Positions 6,910 through 15,098 of a DNA stretch of 64,000 bases are shown piece by piece; within the stretch, counting starts at the first letter, position 1, and the number at the start of each line of letters is the position of its first letter. Location: positions 389,001-453,000 of the forward strand of contig NZ_QYUL01000001.1 in the NCBI RefSeq assembly GCF_003590795.1, in the 5' to 3' direction. The position numbers were made by a program, and so were the translations under genes. This DNA is from Azospirillum cavernae (GTDB taxonomy: Bacteria > Pseudomonadota > Alphaproteobacteria > Azospirillales > Azospirillaceae). A model generated the notes under the pieces. The model did not search any database. It was not told the DNA's origin and saw only the letters and a list, made by a program, of their open reading frames with translations.

Positions 6910-8559
6910 ATGACCAACGTCATTCTCTACGGGCCGGACGGCGTCACGCCGCTGTCCGCGCCGCCCCGGCGCGCCTCGATGCTGGCCGGTGGCGGTTCGA
7001 CCCCCTACGACGCCGCCGACACCCAGGGCGAGCATCTGGCCGCGTGGCAGCCCTATCTTGGCTCTGCGGACAGCGACCTGACCCCGTACCGCGACCGCAT
7101 CGTGTCGCGGGTGCGGGACCTGGTGCGCAACGACGGCTGGGCCTCTGGAGCCGTCACCCGCATTCTGGACAACGCGGTCGGCGCGACCTTCCGACCGATC
7201 GCCAAGCCCGATTACCGGGCGCTCGCCCTGATGACCGGCAACAAGGGATTCGACGCGGCCTGGGCCGACGCGTTTGGGCGCGCGGTGGAAGCGGGCTGGC
7301 GCACGTGGGCGGACGATCCTGGTCATTACTGCGACGCGCAGCGGCAACGCAGCATGGCGCAGCTGCTCCGTCTGGCGTTCCGACACAAGCTGGTCGATGG
7401 CGACGCCCTGGCCGGCCTGCCGTGGATGCCGGAGCGGATTGGGCGCGGTCGAGCGAAATATTGCACCGTGGTGCAGCTGATCGACCCGGACCGGCTGTCC
7501 AACCCGCAGATGCAGTTTGACCAGCGCCATCTGCGCGGCGGCGTCGAGATTGACGAACATGGGGCGGCGGTCGCCTACCACGTCCGCAAGGCCCATCAGA
7601 ATGATTGGTATTCGGGAAGCGACAGCGTCGCCTGGTCGCGCATCCCACGCGAAACCGATTGGGGGCGCCCGCTCATCGTCCATGACTTTGACGCGGAGCG
7701 GGGCGAGCAGCATCGCGGCGGCGCCGGGGTGCTGACCCCGGTGATCCAGCGGCTCAAAATGCTCATCAAATATGATGGCACCGAGCTGGACGCCGCGATC
7801 GTCAACGCGATTTTCGGCGCCTACATCACCAGCCCGCACGACCCGTCGGTGGTGCAGGACGCCCTCGGCGCTGGGGATGGCGTCGGGGCCTACCAGGACG
7901 CCCGCGCCGACTACCACAAGGAACGCCGCACGGCGCTGGGCGGGGTCCGGATGCCGATCCTGTTCCCCGGCGAATCCATCAACACGGTGGCGGCGGCCCG
8001 CCCCACCAGCAACTTCGCGGCGTTCGAGGGGGCGGTGTTGCGCAACGCCGCCGCTGGGATCGGCATCAGCGCGCAGCAGCTCAGCAACGATTGGTCGGAC
8101 GTCAATTATTCCAGCGCCCGCGCCGCCCTCCTTGAAGCGTGGAAGACGCTGACGCGGCGTCGCACCGACTTTGCCGTGGGATTCGCCTCGAAGGTCTACG
8201 CCGCCTGGCTGGAGGAAGCCATGGAGGTCGATAACCTGCCGATGCCGTCCGGCGTCGTCCCCGACTACCTCGACGCCCGTGGCGCGTACAGCCGATGCCG
8301 CTGGATGGGGCCGGGCCGAGGTTGGATCGATCCGGTGGCCGAAAAGCAGGGCGCGGTTCTCGGGATGGACGCCGCGCTCAGCACCTTGGAAGAGGAGTGC
8401 GCGGAAAACACCGGCCAGGATTGGGAGGAGGTGCTCGACCAGCGCGCCCGCGAAATGCAGGGGTTCAAGGAGCGGGGTCTCGAACCGCCCAGCTGGGCGA
8501 AGATGAACATTCCCGCCAACCAGGCGGCGGCGCCGCCGAAGAAACCGGACGCCCAATGA
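6910..8559 (+). CDS. Portal protein, lambda gpB family
   Basis: 549 residues from the ATG at 6910. It forms the dodecameric portal through which DNA enters the head. Family features include the N-terminal DLTPYRDRIVSRVRDLVRNDGWA segment region, the GDALAGLPW turn, YHVRKAHQNDWY, and a C-terminal LSNDWSDVNYSSARAAL-type stretch that is well conserved in gpB portals. The C-terminal tail is Pro/Ala-rich. The stop overlaps the protease start as ATGA. It is full length for the family. Confidence 0.92.
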   Translation: MTNVILYGPDGVTPLSAPPRRASMLAGGGSTPYDAADTQGEHLAAWQPYLGSADSDLTPYRDRIVSRVRDLVRNDGWASGAVTRILDNAVGATFRPIAKPDYRALALMTGNKGFDAAWADAFGRAVEAGWRTWADDPGHYCDAQRQRSMAQLLRLAFRHKLVDGDALAGLPWMPERIGRGRAKYCTVVQLIDPDRLSNPQMQFDQRHLRGGVEIDEHGAAVAYHVRKAHQNDWYSGSDSVAWSRIPRETDWGRPLIVHDFDAERGEQHRGGAGVLTPVIQRLKMLIKYDGTELDAAIVNAIFGAYITSPHDPSVVQDALGAGDGVGAYQDARADYHKERRTALGGVRMPILFPGESINTVAAARPTSNFAAFEGAVLRNAAAGIGISAQQLSNDWSDVNYSSARAALLEAWKTLTRRRTDFAVGFASKVYAAWLEEAMEVDNLPMPSGVVPDYLDARGAYSRCRWMGPGRGWIDPVAEKQGAVLGMDAALSTLEEECAENTGQDWEEVLDQRAREMQGFKERGLEPPSWAKMNIPANQAAAPPKKPDAQ

Positions 8560-9374
8560 CCCAGATGTTTGACATTGCCCGGCGGTTGTCGAACCGCCCG
8601 CTGGCGCTTGTGCGAACCGAGGTGGACCTGCTGGCCGCCGCGCTGCGCGGCGAGGCTCTGGCGCCGCAGGCGGTCTTCGGTCAGCCCGCCGAACGGGAGC
8701 GGCAGTATGGCCTGATTGACGGAGTGGCGATCATCCCTGTTCGTGGGGTTCTGTTTCAAGGCGCGGGGGGCTGTTCCTGGGCGACCGGCTATGACTGGAT
8801 CCGTCGGGGCTTCTTGGCCGCCCTGTCTGATTCCGAGGTTCGCGCCATTGTGTTGGACATCGACAGTCCCGGCGGCGAGGTGGCTGGATGCTTCGATCTG
8901 GCTGATACGATCCACGCGTCGCGCGGCATCAAGCCGATCGCCTCCATCCTGTCGGAAAGCGCCTATTCAGCGGCCTACGCGCTGGCGTCCTCTGCCGATC
9001 CCGGTCGGCTGTCTGTACCCCGAACCGGCGGCACCGGATCCATCGGCGTGATCTGGATGCACGTCGATTGGTCCAAAGCCCTGTCCGACTTCGGCCTGGC
9101 GGTGAGTTTCATCACCTACGGCGCGCGCAAGGCCGATGGCCATGCCGAGATTCCGTTGTCCAAGGAGGCACGGGAGCGCTTCCAGGCCGATGTGGACATG
9201 ATGGGCGACCTGTTCGTCACAACGGTCGCGCGCAACCGCAACCTCTCGGCTGCCCAGGTCCGGGACACCGAGGCCGCGACGTTCCTGGGTCAAAAGGGCG
9301 TCGATCTGGGGCTGGCGGACGCAGTTCTGGCGCCGGACGCCGCCTTCCTGAGCCTGCTCGACGAGCTGGGCTAA
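8556..9374 (+). CDS. Head maturation protease, S49 (lambda gpC-like)
   Basis: 272 residues. It is a ClpP-fold serine protease that trims the prohead, as lambda gpC does. Visible are the oxyanion DSPGG turn (residues about 106-110) and the nucleophile Ser138 in ESAYSAAYALAS. The following GTGSIGVIWMHVD strand is typical of S49 peptidases. The start at 8556 overlaps the portal stop; earlier in-frame starts would run deep into the portal gene. In lambda the scaffold Nu3 is nested in the 3' part of C. Here a separate acidic gene follows instead. Confidence 0.9.
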   Translation: MTQMFDIARRLSNRPLALVRTEVDLLAAALRGEALAPQAVFGQPAERERQYGLIDGVAIIPVRGVLFQGAGGCSWATGYDWIRRGFLAALSDSEVRAIVLDIDSPGGEVAGCFDLADTIHASRGIKPIASILSESAYSAAYALASSADPGRLSVPRTGGTGSIGVIWMHVDWSKALSDFGLAVSFITYGARKADGHAEIPLSKEARERFQADVDMMGDLFVTTVARNRNLSAAQVRDTEAATFLGQKGVDLGLADAVLAPDAAFLSLLDELG

Positions 9375-9401
9375 CCCACCAAACCACACTGGAGACCGAT
9401 C

Positions 9402-10007
9402 ATGAAGCACTCGCCTTTCGCGAGCGCGGCGGGCGCGTTCGCCCACCTCTTGGGCCGCCGCCCCTCGGGCAAGCGAGCCGAAGAGGACCGCAAGGAGGAC
9501 GAACAGTCCAAGCGGGCCGAAGAGGACGACGAGGAGCAGGAGGCGGAGGAGGACGGGGACGGCGAGGGCGACGGGGATGAGGAGGAAGACCCTGACGCCA
9601 AGGCTGAGGAATCGGACGACGATTCGGAGGACGATACGAAGAAGAAGGATGCGAAGAAGGCCAAGGGAGCGAAGGGAAAAACCTACGCCGCCGGTCGGTC
9701 CGACGAGCGCAAGCGTTGCGCCGCCATCTTCTCAAGCCCGCAGGCCGCCGGGCTGCCGCACGTCGCCGCTCAACTCGCCTTCTCGACCAACCTCAGTTCC
9801 GCGCAGGCCGTCGCCGTGATGGCGGGCGTCGCCATCACCGGCCAGCCAGAGGGCAAGCGCGGGCTGGGCGAGCGCATGGCCCATGTCGAAAGCCCCGCCG
9901 TCGGCCCCGACGGCGGCGGCGGCCCGGAGAAGGGCAGCGTCGCCGAAACGGTCGCGCGCATGACCAACGCCTACAACCGCGCCACCAGCGGCGCGGCCAA
10001 GAAGTGA
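9402..10007 (+). CDS. Acidic scaffold-like protein between protease and decoration genes
   Basis: 201 residues. Residues about 22-85 are almost entirely Glu, Asp, Lys and Gly (runs such as EEDDEEQEAEEDGDGEGDGD), a disordered, highly charged stretch. The C-terminal half (from about residue 92) is helical and Ala-rich. Its place between the gpC protease and gpD genes is that of a capsid scaffold, and charged helical scaffolds are usual, so a scaffold role is inferred from context. I do not recognise a named family. Confidence 0.6.
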   Translation: MKHSPFASAAGAFAHLLGRRPSGKRAEEDRKEDEQSKRAEEDDEEQEAEEDGDGEGDGDEEEDPDAKAEESDDDSEDDTKKKDAKKAKGAKGKTYAAGRSDERKRCAAIFSSPQAAGLPHVAAQLAFSTNLSSAQAVAVMAGVAITGQPEGKRGLGERMAHVESPAVGPDGGGGPEKGSVAETVARMTNAYNRATSGAAKK

Positions 10008-10017
10008 GGAGCCGACC

Positions 10018-10422
10018 ATGACCACCCTCTCCAGCTCGCCCTTCGCGCCGGGCACGGCCTCGAATGAGTTCGTGCCGGACCAATCGATCGCTGGTCGCCT
10101 GCAACTCGTGACCGACACCGTCACCGTGGTCAGCGGCCAGGTTCTGGCCCGTGGCGCGGTGCTCGGCAAGATCACCGCGTCGGGCAAATACACCCTCAGC
10201 GCCGCCGCCGCCAACGACGGCAGCCAGGCGCCGTCCGTCATCCTGGCCGACGCGGTCGACGCCAGCGGCGGCGACAAGCTCGTCGGCGTCTACCTCGCCG
10301 GTGAATTCAACGCCGGTCGTCTGGTTTTGGGCGCCGGCCACACCGCCAACAGCGTCAAGGACACGCTGCGCGACGCGGGCATTTACCTCAAGACGGCCGT
10401 CTCGGCCGCCGACCCGGCCTGA
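10018..10422 (+). CDS. Head decoration protein, lambda gpD-like
   Basis: 134 residues with the HDPD-family pattern: SGQVLARGAVLGKIT near residue 40, later KLVGVYLAGEFNAGRLVL. It would trimerise on the outer capsid surface and stabilise it against DNA pressure. GGAG lies before the ATG. The major capsid gene follows 14 bases downstream, as in lambda D-E. Confidence 0.88.
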   Translation: MTTLSSSPFAPGTASNEFVPDQSIAGRLQLVTDTVTVVSGQVLARGAVLGKITASGKYTLSAAAANDGSQAPSVILADAVDASGGDKLVGVYLAGEFNAGRLVLGAGHTANSVKDTLRDAGIYLKTAVSAADPA

Positions 10423-10436
10423 TTGGAGGCATTCCC

Positions 10437-11474
10437 ATGGACATTTACAGCACCGCCGTCCTGGTCGGCGTGGTTCCCAACCTGAAAACGGCGCAGAACT
10501 GGCTGCTGGACAGCTTCTTCCCGAACATCGTCACCAGCGACAAGGAGACGGTGGCCATCGACGTCGACGTCGGCCTGCGCCGCATGGCGCCCTTCGTCTC
10601 GCCGCTGGTCGCTGGCAAGCTCGTTGAGAGCCGCCGGATGCAGACCAACGAGTTCAAGCCCGCCTACATCAAGGACAAGCGCGCGCCCGATCTGCGCAGG
10701 CCGGTGCGGCGCCAGATCGGCGAGCGGATCGGCGGCGAGTTGAGCGGCGCCGAGCGCGAGATGGCCAACCTCCAACTGGAGATGGCCGACCAGATCGACA
10801 TGCTGAACCGCCGCCTGGAATGGATGGCGTCGTCGGCGCTGTGCACCGGCGCCGTCACCATCAAGGGCGACGGCTTCCCGACCACGGTGATCGACTTCCA
10901 GCGCGATCCGGCCCTGACCGTGGCCCTGTCGGGCGTCGCCCGCTGGACCGCCGACGCCATCAAGAACGAAACGGCGTCGCCGACCACCGACCTCGACAAT
11001 TGGGCCACGCTGGTCCTGAAGAAGTCGGGCGCGGTGGTGACGGACGTCGTGTTCACGACCAAGAGCTGGCAAGCCTTCATCAAGGACCCGGTTCTGAAGA
11101 CGGCCAACTGGTACCCCGGCCAGGGCGGGGCCAACAGCATCCAGCTTGGCACGCAGGTGCAGCGCGGCGCGGTGTCCAAGGGCGTCTGGGGCCAATACCG
11201 GCTGTGGCTCTACAACGACTGGTTCATCGACCCGGACGACAATGTCGAGAAGCCGATGATCCCCGACGGCGGGGTGGTGCTGACCGGCCCCGACCTTCAG
11301 GGCACCCGCGCGTTCGGCATGATCCTGGATCCGGATCACGGCTATGGCCCGCTGGCCTACGCCCCGAAGTCGTGGGTCGAAAAGGACCCGGCCCAACGGC
11401 TGATCCTGATGCAGTCGGCCCCCGTCATCATCCCCTCCCGCGCCAACGGCGCGATGTTCGTGCAGGTGAATTGA
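10437..11474 (+). CDS. Major capsid protein, gpE family
   Basis: 345 residues, close to lambda gpE in length. The N-terminal segment LVGVVPNLKTAQNWLLDSFFP and the following FVSPLVAGK are typical of the Phage_cap_E family. A helix around LEWMASSALCTGAVTIKG and the C-terminal YAPKSWVEKDPAQR pattern complete it. It forms the icosahedral shell with the HK97 fold. GGAGG precedes the ATG. Confidence 0.92.
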   Translation: MDIYSTAVLVGVVPNLKTAQNWLLDSFFPNIVTSDKETVAIDVDVGLRRMAPFVSPLVAGKLVESRRMQTNEFKPAYIKDKRAPDLRRPVRRQIGERIGGELSGAEREMANLQLEMADQIDMLNRRLEWMASSALCTGAVTIKGDGFPTTVIDFQRDPALTVALSGVARWTADAIKNETASPTTDLDNWATLVLKKSGAVVTDVVFTTKSWQAFIKDPVLKTANWYPGQGGANSIQLGTQVQRGAVSKGVWGQYRLWLYNDWFIDPDDNVEKPMIPDGGVVLTGPDLQGTRAFGMILDPDHGYGPLAYAPKSWVEKDPAQRLILMQSAPVIIPSRANGAMFVQVN

Positions 11475-11475
11475 C

Positions 11476-11706
11476 ATGGCTGAGAAACAGAACCCGGCCC
11501 CCACGGGGCTGGTCGCGATCACCGTGGCGCCGCGCCGCGCCGTCCATCGGGCGGGCAAGGGCGAAGACGGGGAACCGACCTCGATCGCCCATGGCCCCGG
11601 CGAGACTCTGGACGTCGAGCCTGCCGAGGCCAAGCGCTTGCGCGAGCTTGGCTTTGCCCTGCCGGAGCCGGTCGCGGTCGCGATCAACGATCCGGCGGAG
11701 GCTTGA
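11476..11706 (+). CDS. Small phage protein between capsid and joining genes
   Basis: 76 residues starting one base after the capsid stop. It begins with a beta-rich segment (LVAITVAPRRAVHRAG) and ends with a helix (EPAEAKRLRELGFALPEP). It occupies the place of lambda FI, a small protein that helps packaging, but I see no sequence feature proving that. Short beta-strand then AERLRxLG-like helix proteins are common in this slot. Confidence 0.7.
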   Translation: MAEKQNPAPTGLVAITVAPRRAVHRAGKGEDGEPTSIAHGPGETLDVEPAEAKRLRELGFALPEPVAVAINDPAEA

Positions 11707-11709
11707 TCC

Positions 11710-12036
11710 ATGGCGGTGGATTGGGACGGTTTGGTTCACGGGCCGGTGGCCGACGCCTTTGGCCAGGCGGCGCTGTACGCGCCCTTCGCTGGCGGCGCGC
11801 CCTTCACCATCACCGGCGTCTTCGATGAAGCTTACGCCGAGGTGCAGGAACTGGCCGACCAGCCGGTCGCCTCGGCCAGCCCGGTTTTGGGAGTCCAGCT
11901 GTCTCAATTCCCGACGCCGCCGGACATCAAGGACCAACTGACCATTCTGGCCAGCGGGACCGTTTATGTCGTCTCGGTGGTGGAGCCGGATGGCCATGGC
12001 TGGGCGAAGCTCTTTTTGAATTGGGTGTCGGGATGA
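11710..12036 (+). CDS. Head-tail joining protein, FII-like
   Basis: 108 residues. The pattern of an N-terminal helix, FTITGVFDEAYAEV, then a QLTILASGTVYVV strand fits the lambda FII family, which caps the head and provides the tail attachment surface. The stop overlaps the next start as ATGA. Confidence 0.8.
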   Translation: MAVDWDGLVHGPVADAFGQAALYAPFAGGAPFTITGVFDEAYAEVQELADQPVASASPVLGVQLSQFPTPPDIKDQLTILASGTVYVVSVVEPDGHGWAKLFLNWVSG

Positions 12037-12638
12037 CCGTGCTCTTTTCTGAACAGCTCCGCGAACTGGTGATCGCCGCGCTCAAGGCGGCGAACACGCT
12101 CGCCGGGGCCAACGTCTTCGCCCCCCGCGACACGCCGCTCGCCAGCAGCGAGCTGCCCGCGATCATGGTCGATGACCAGCGTGAGGACAGCGAAAGCCGA
12201 GGCAACGCGGGCTTTCCCGCCTTCCTGACGACGGCCATCCTGTTGGTCGAGGCCAAGGTTGAGCGGGAGACGTCGGAGGCGGTCAAGGCGGACCTGTCCA
12301 CCCTGCGCCGTCAGATCAAGGTGGCGGCGCTGACCGACTGGAGCATCATCGCCAGCGTTGAGCAGGTGGTGGGCGTCCGCACCGAAACCGCCATTTCGGC
12401 GGAAGGCAAAAAGCATGTCGGCGAGCTGCGCATGCAATTCGCCATCCGTTACCCCGAGGATTTCGAGCCGATCATCACCGATCAGCTCGATGGCCTCGAC
12501 GTTCACGCCGACCTGCTCGACCCCTTCGACTCCACCGGCGTCTATCCCGACGCGCCCTTCCCCGAGGCGGCGCGTCCCGCCCCCCGGACGTCCGGCCCGG
12601 ATGGGCGGGATGAGGCCGCGCTCTCCATCACCTTTTAA
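12033..12638 (+). CDS. Tail terminator-like protein
   Basis: 201 residues from the ATG overlapping the FII-like stop (an in-frame TTG at 12021 is less likely). An alternating helix and strand pattern (ELVIAALKAANTLAG, ELPAIMVDD, TAILLVEAKVE, ELRMQFAIRY) fits phage minor tail U / tail terminator proteins, which stop tail polymerisation and form the head-tail interface. The last 40 residues are acidic and proline-rich and probably disordered. The family assignment rests on pattern and position. Confidence 0.6.
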   Translation: MTVLFSEQLRELVIAALKAANTLAGANVFAPRDTPLASSELPAIMVDDQREDSESRGNAGFPAFLTTAILLVEAKVERETSEAVKADLSTLRRQIKVAALTDWSIIASVEQVVGVRTETAISAEGKKHVGELRMQFAIRYPEDFEPIITDQLDGLDVHADLLDPFDSTGVYPDAPFPEAARPAPRTSGPDGRDEAALSITF

Positions 12639-12649
12639 GGAGCCGCGCC

Positions 12650-12820
12650 ATGCGCGTGAAACCCGCTCCGGGCGTCGCCGTGCGCGACCCGGATCTGAAG
12701 GACTTTTTGCCCGAAGACGGGCGAGAGGTGCCGGACACCCCCTATTGGAACCGGCTGTTGCACGTCTTTGGCGACGTGACGCTGGTCGTTCCTGTGGACC
12801 GTGAGGAGGACAAGCCGTGA
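12650..12820 (+). CDS. DUF2635 protein (Mu gp38-like)
   Basis: 56 residues: a short beta-rich protein with VAVRDPDLKDFLPEDG and DTPYWNRLLHVFGDV. I recognise the DUF2635 family that immediately precedes the tail sheath in Mu-like phages. AAGGAG lies at a good distance before the ATG at 12650, and the TGA overlaps the GTG start of the sheath gene. This fits the Mu order exactly. The molecular role is not established. Confidence 0.8.
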   Translation: MRVKPAPGVAVRDPDLKDFLPEDGREVPDTPYWNRLLHVFGDVTLVVPVDREEDKP

Positions 12821-14295
12821 TCCCGTTCAAGAACGTCCCTCAAAATCTGCGCGTGCCGCTGTTTTACGCCGAGGTGGACAACTCCAAGGCCAACAGCGCC
12901 GCGCAAACCATGCGGACCCTCATCGTCGGCCAGATCACCGCCAGCGGAACCGCCGCGCCCAATCAGGCGTCGATCTGCCAGGGCGCCGCCGACGCGGTGG
13001 TCAAGGGCGGCCCTGGCTCGATGCTGGCGCTGATGACCGCCGCCTACCGCAAAGCGGACAATTTCGGCGAGGTTTGGTTCCTGCCGCTGGCCGACGCCGA
13101 GGCGGGCGTGGCGGCCACCGGCGGCGTCACCCTGACGGGCGGCGCGACGGCGACGGGGGTGCTGTCGCTCTACATCGGCGGCGCGCTGGTGTCCCAGGCC
13201 GTCACCAGCGGCCAATCCGCCGCGACGGCGGCGACGGCCCTGGCGGCGACGGTCAACGCGATGATCGATTTGCCGGTGACGGCCTCCGCTGACACGGGGG
13301 TCGTCACGCTGACGGCCAAAAACAAGGGACCGGCGGGCAATGAGATTGACCTCCGCCTCAATTACCGAGGGGCGGCGGGCGGCGAGGCCTCGCCCGTCGG
13401 TCTCAGCGTCGCCGTAACCCCCATGGCGTCGGGCGCGACCCCGCCGGACCTGTCCGCCGCCTTCGCGGGCCTCAGCGACATGGCCTTCGACTTCATCGTC
13501 TTTCCCTACACCGACGCGGCCAGCCTGGACGCGGTGAAGGCGCTGCTGAACGACGTGTCGGGCCGCTGGAGCTGGTCCCAACAAATCTATGGCCACGCCT
13601 TCGCGGCCAAGCGCGGGACGCTGGGGGCCTTGACCAGCTTCGGCTCGACGCGCAACGACCAGCATGTTTCGGTGCTGGGATTCTACGACAGCCCAACCCC
13701 GGCCTGGGTCGTCGCGGCGGACTTCGCCGGGACCGCCGCCGTCAGCCTGCGCGCCGACCCTGGCACGCCGCTCCAGACCCTGGCGCTGTCCAGCATGCTG
13801 GCCCCGCCCATCGCCAGCCGCTTCGCCATCGCCGAGCGGAACGTGCTGCTGTGGGACGGCGTCAGCACCTTCGTCACCGCCGACGATGGGACCTGTCGGC
13901 TGGAAAACGTCATCACGACCTATCAGAAAAACGGCTTCGGGGCCGCCGACGACAGCTATCTGGAGGTGGAGACGCTGTTCCTGCTGGCCTTCATCCTGCG
14001 CCGGATGAAGAGCGTCATCACCAGCAAATACGCGCGGGTCAAGCTGGCGGCCAACGGCACGCGCTTTGGCCCCGGCGCCAACGTGGTGACGCCGAACATC
14101 ATCAGGGCGGACCTGATCGCGGCGTACCGCGAGCTGGAGGCCGAGGGCTATGTCCAGAACGGCGACGTCTTCAAGGCCGAGATCATCGTCGAAAAGAACA
14201 AAACCAACCCGAACCGCGTCGATGTGCTGTGGCCCGGCGCCCTCATCAACCAGCTGCGCATCTTCGCGCTGCTGGCCCAATTCCGCCTGCAATAA
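12817..14295 (+). CDS. Contractile tail sheath protein (Mu gpL-like)
   Basis: 492 residues from a GTG start preceded by AGGAGG (12803-12808). This is the polymer that contracts to drive the tail tube into the host. Features include TLIVGQITASGTA near residue 30, a threonine/alanine-rich insertion (residues about 105-200), then FIVFPYTDAASLDAV and the conserved C-terminal region from LFLLAFILRRMKSVI to the final LLAQFRLQ. The gene shows that the tail is contractile (myovirus type), although the head is lambda-like. The GTG overlaps the DUF2635 stop. Confidence 0.93.
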   Translation: MIPFKNVPQNLRVPLFYAEVDNSKANSAAQTMRTLIVGQITASGTAAPNQASICQGAADAVVKGGPGSMLALMTAAYRKADNFGEVWFLPLADAEAGVAATGGVTLTGGATATGVLSLYIGGALVSQAVTSGQSAATAATALAATVNAMIDLPVTASADTGVVTLTAKNKGPAGNEIDLRLNYRGAAGGEASPVGLSVAVTPMASGATPPDLSAAFAGLSDMAFDFIVFPYTDAASLDAVKALLNDVSGRWSWSQQIYGHAFAAKRGTLGALTSFGSTRNDQHVSVLGFYDSPTPAWVVAADFAGTAAVSLRADPGTPLQTLALSSMLAPPIASRFAIAERNVLLWDGVSTFVTADDGTCRLENVITTYQKNGFGAADDSYLEVETLFLLAFILRRMKSVITSKYARVKLAANGTRFGPGANVVTPNIIRADLIAAYRELEAEGYVQNGDVFKAEIIVEKNKTNPNRVDVLWPGALINQLRIFALLAQFRLQ

Positions 14296-14307
14296 GGAGG
14301 TTCGCCC

Positions 14308-14676
14308 ATGGCCGACACCAGCCGCCGACTCGCGGGAGTCGCCTATTTCACCGTCGATGGCGTCAGCTACATGCTGGCCGGAGATTTCAGCTACAGCCCG
14401 GTGCAGGTCAAACGCGAGACCATCAGCGGCATGGACGGCGTCCATGGCTACAAGGAGACGCCGATCCCCGGTTTCATTTCCGCCACCCTGCGCGACGCGG
14501 GCAGCCTGTCCGTCGCGGCCTTCAACGCCATGACGAACGTCACCGTCATGATCGAGCTGGCCAACGGCAAGATCGTCACGGCGCGCAACGCCTGGACGGT
14601 CGACAGCCAGGAGGTCAAGGGCGCGGATTCGACCTTCGACGTGAAGTTCGAATCCGCTTTGGTCGAGGAGGCGTAA
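14308..14676 (+). CDS. Tail tube protein (Mu gpM-like)
   Basis: 122 residues. It forms the inner tube inside the sheath. The sequence has the Mu tube pattern: VAYFTVDGVSYMLAGDFSYSP at the N-terminus, VHGYKETPIPGFISATLRD in the middle and GADSTFDVKFES near the end. AAGGAGG lies before the ATG. Directly after the sheath gene, as in Mu. Confidence 0.9.
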   Translation: MADTSRRLAGVAYFTVDGVSYMLAGDFSYSPVQVKRETISGMDGVHGYKETPIPGFISATLRDAGSLSVAAFNAMTNVTVMIELANGKIVTARNAWTVDSQEVKGADSTFDVKFESALVEEA

Positions 14677-14679
14677 ACC

Positions 14680-14982
14680 ATGAGCACAGATCATTTGCCG
14701 GACGAACTCGTGATCGAGCTGCGCAAGCCGATTGAGGTCGGGTCGGAAGTCTACATGGAGATCCGGCTGCGCGAGCCGACGGCGGGCGAAGTCGAGAAGG
14801 CGCAAAAGGCCCTGATCGGGCCGAACGCGTCCCCCACGATGAGCGACATCGTGATGGTGTCCTTGGTGTCCGGCCTTCCGAAACCTGTCGTCGAGCGGAT
14901 TCCCTACAGCGATTTCGAGAAGGCGGTGCGTTACCTCATGGGTTTTACGGGCGGTGGCCTGACAACTGGCGCGACGTCCTAG
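14680..14982 (+). CDS. Tail assembly chaperone, unshifted form (Mu gp41-like)
   Basis: 100 residues. It matches the Mu-like gp41 family: VIELRKPIEVGSEVYMEI, then LREPTAGEVEKAQK and FEKAVRYLMGF. Such proteins coat the tape measure during tail assembly and are made in two forms. The heptamer GGGTTTT at 14940-14946 in the correct phase allows a -1 shift into an open frame that ends at 15098. The shifted product would be 139 residues. The last 11 residues of the unshifted form (TGGGLTTGATS) look like filler, as expected upstream of such a site. Confidence 0.85.
   Translation: MSTDHLPDELVIELRKPIEVGSEVYMEIRLREPTAGEVEKAQKALIGPNASPTMSDIVMVSLVSGLPKPVVERIPYSDFEKAVRYLMGFTGGGLTTGATS
14940..14946 (+). 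other. Programmed -1 ribosomal frameshift site, GGGTTTT
   Basis: In the gp41 frame the codons read ..G GGT TTT, a canonical X XXY YYZ slippery heptamer. After slipping back one base, decoding continues with TAC GGG CGG TGG into a frame open to 15098. This is the conserved tail-chaperone frameshift known from Mu, lambda (G-GT) and many other phages. No clear downstream pseudoknot could be drawn by eye, but the following bases are GC-rich. Confidence 0.8.
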
Positions 14983-15098
14983 CCGAGGTCACACGGTGGT
15001 ATGGCTGGGGGCCGCGCGACGCGTGGTCGCTCACCTGGACGGAGCTGTCCTGGTGGCTTGACCAGGCCGTGCGGATGATGAAGGCGGAAGCCCGATGA
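14946..15098 (+). CDS. Frameshifted C-terminal domain of the tail assembly chaperone
   Basis: 50 codons in the -1 frame relative to gp41, starting after the slippery site. The peptide is dense in Trp and shows the pattern WRDVLAEVTRWYGWGP then LTWTELSWWLDQAVRMM, typical of the short second domain of tail chaperones (the lambda T or GpE-like type). The frame has no good start codon or ribosome site of its own. Its TGA overlaps the tape measure ATG as ATGA. Translation as a gp41 fusion is the straightforward reading. Confidence 0.8.
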   Translation, partial: YGRWPDNWRDVLAEVTRWYGWGPRDAWSLTWTELSWWLDQAVRMMKAEAR

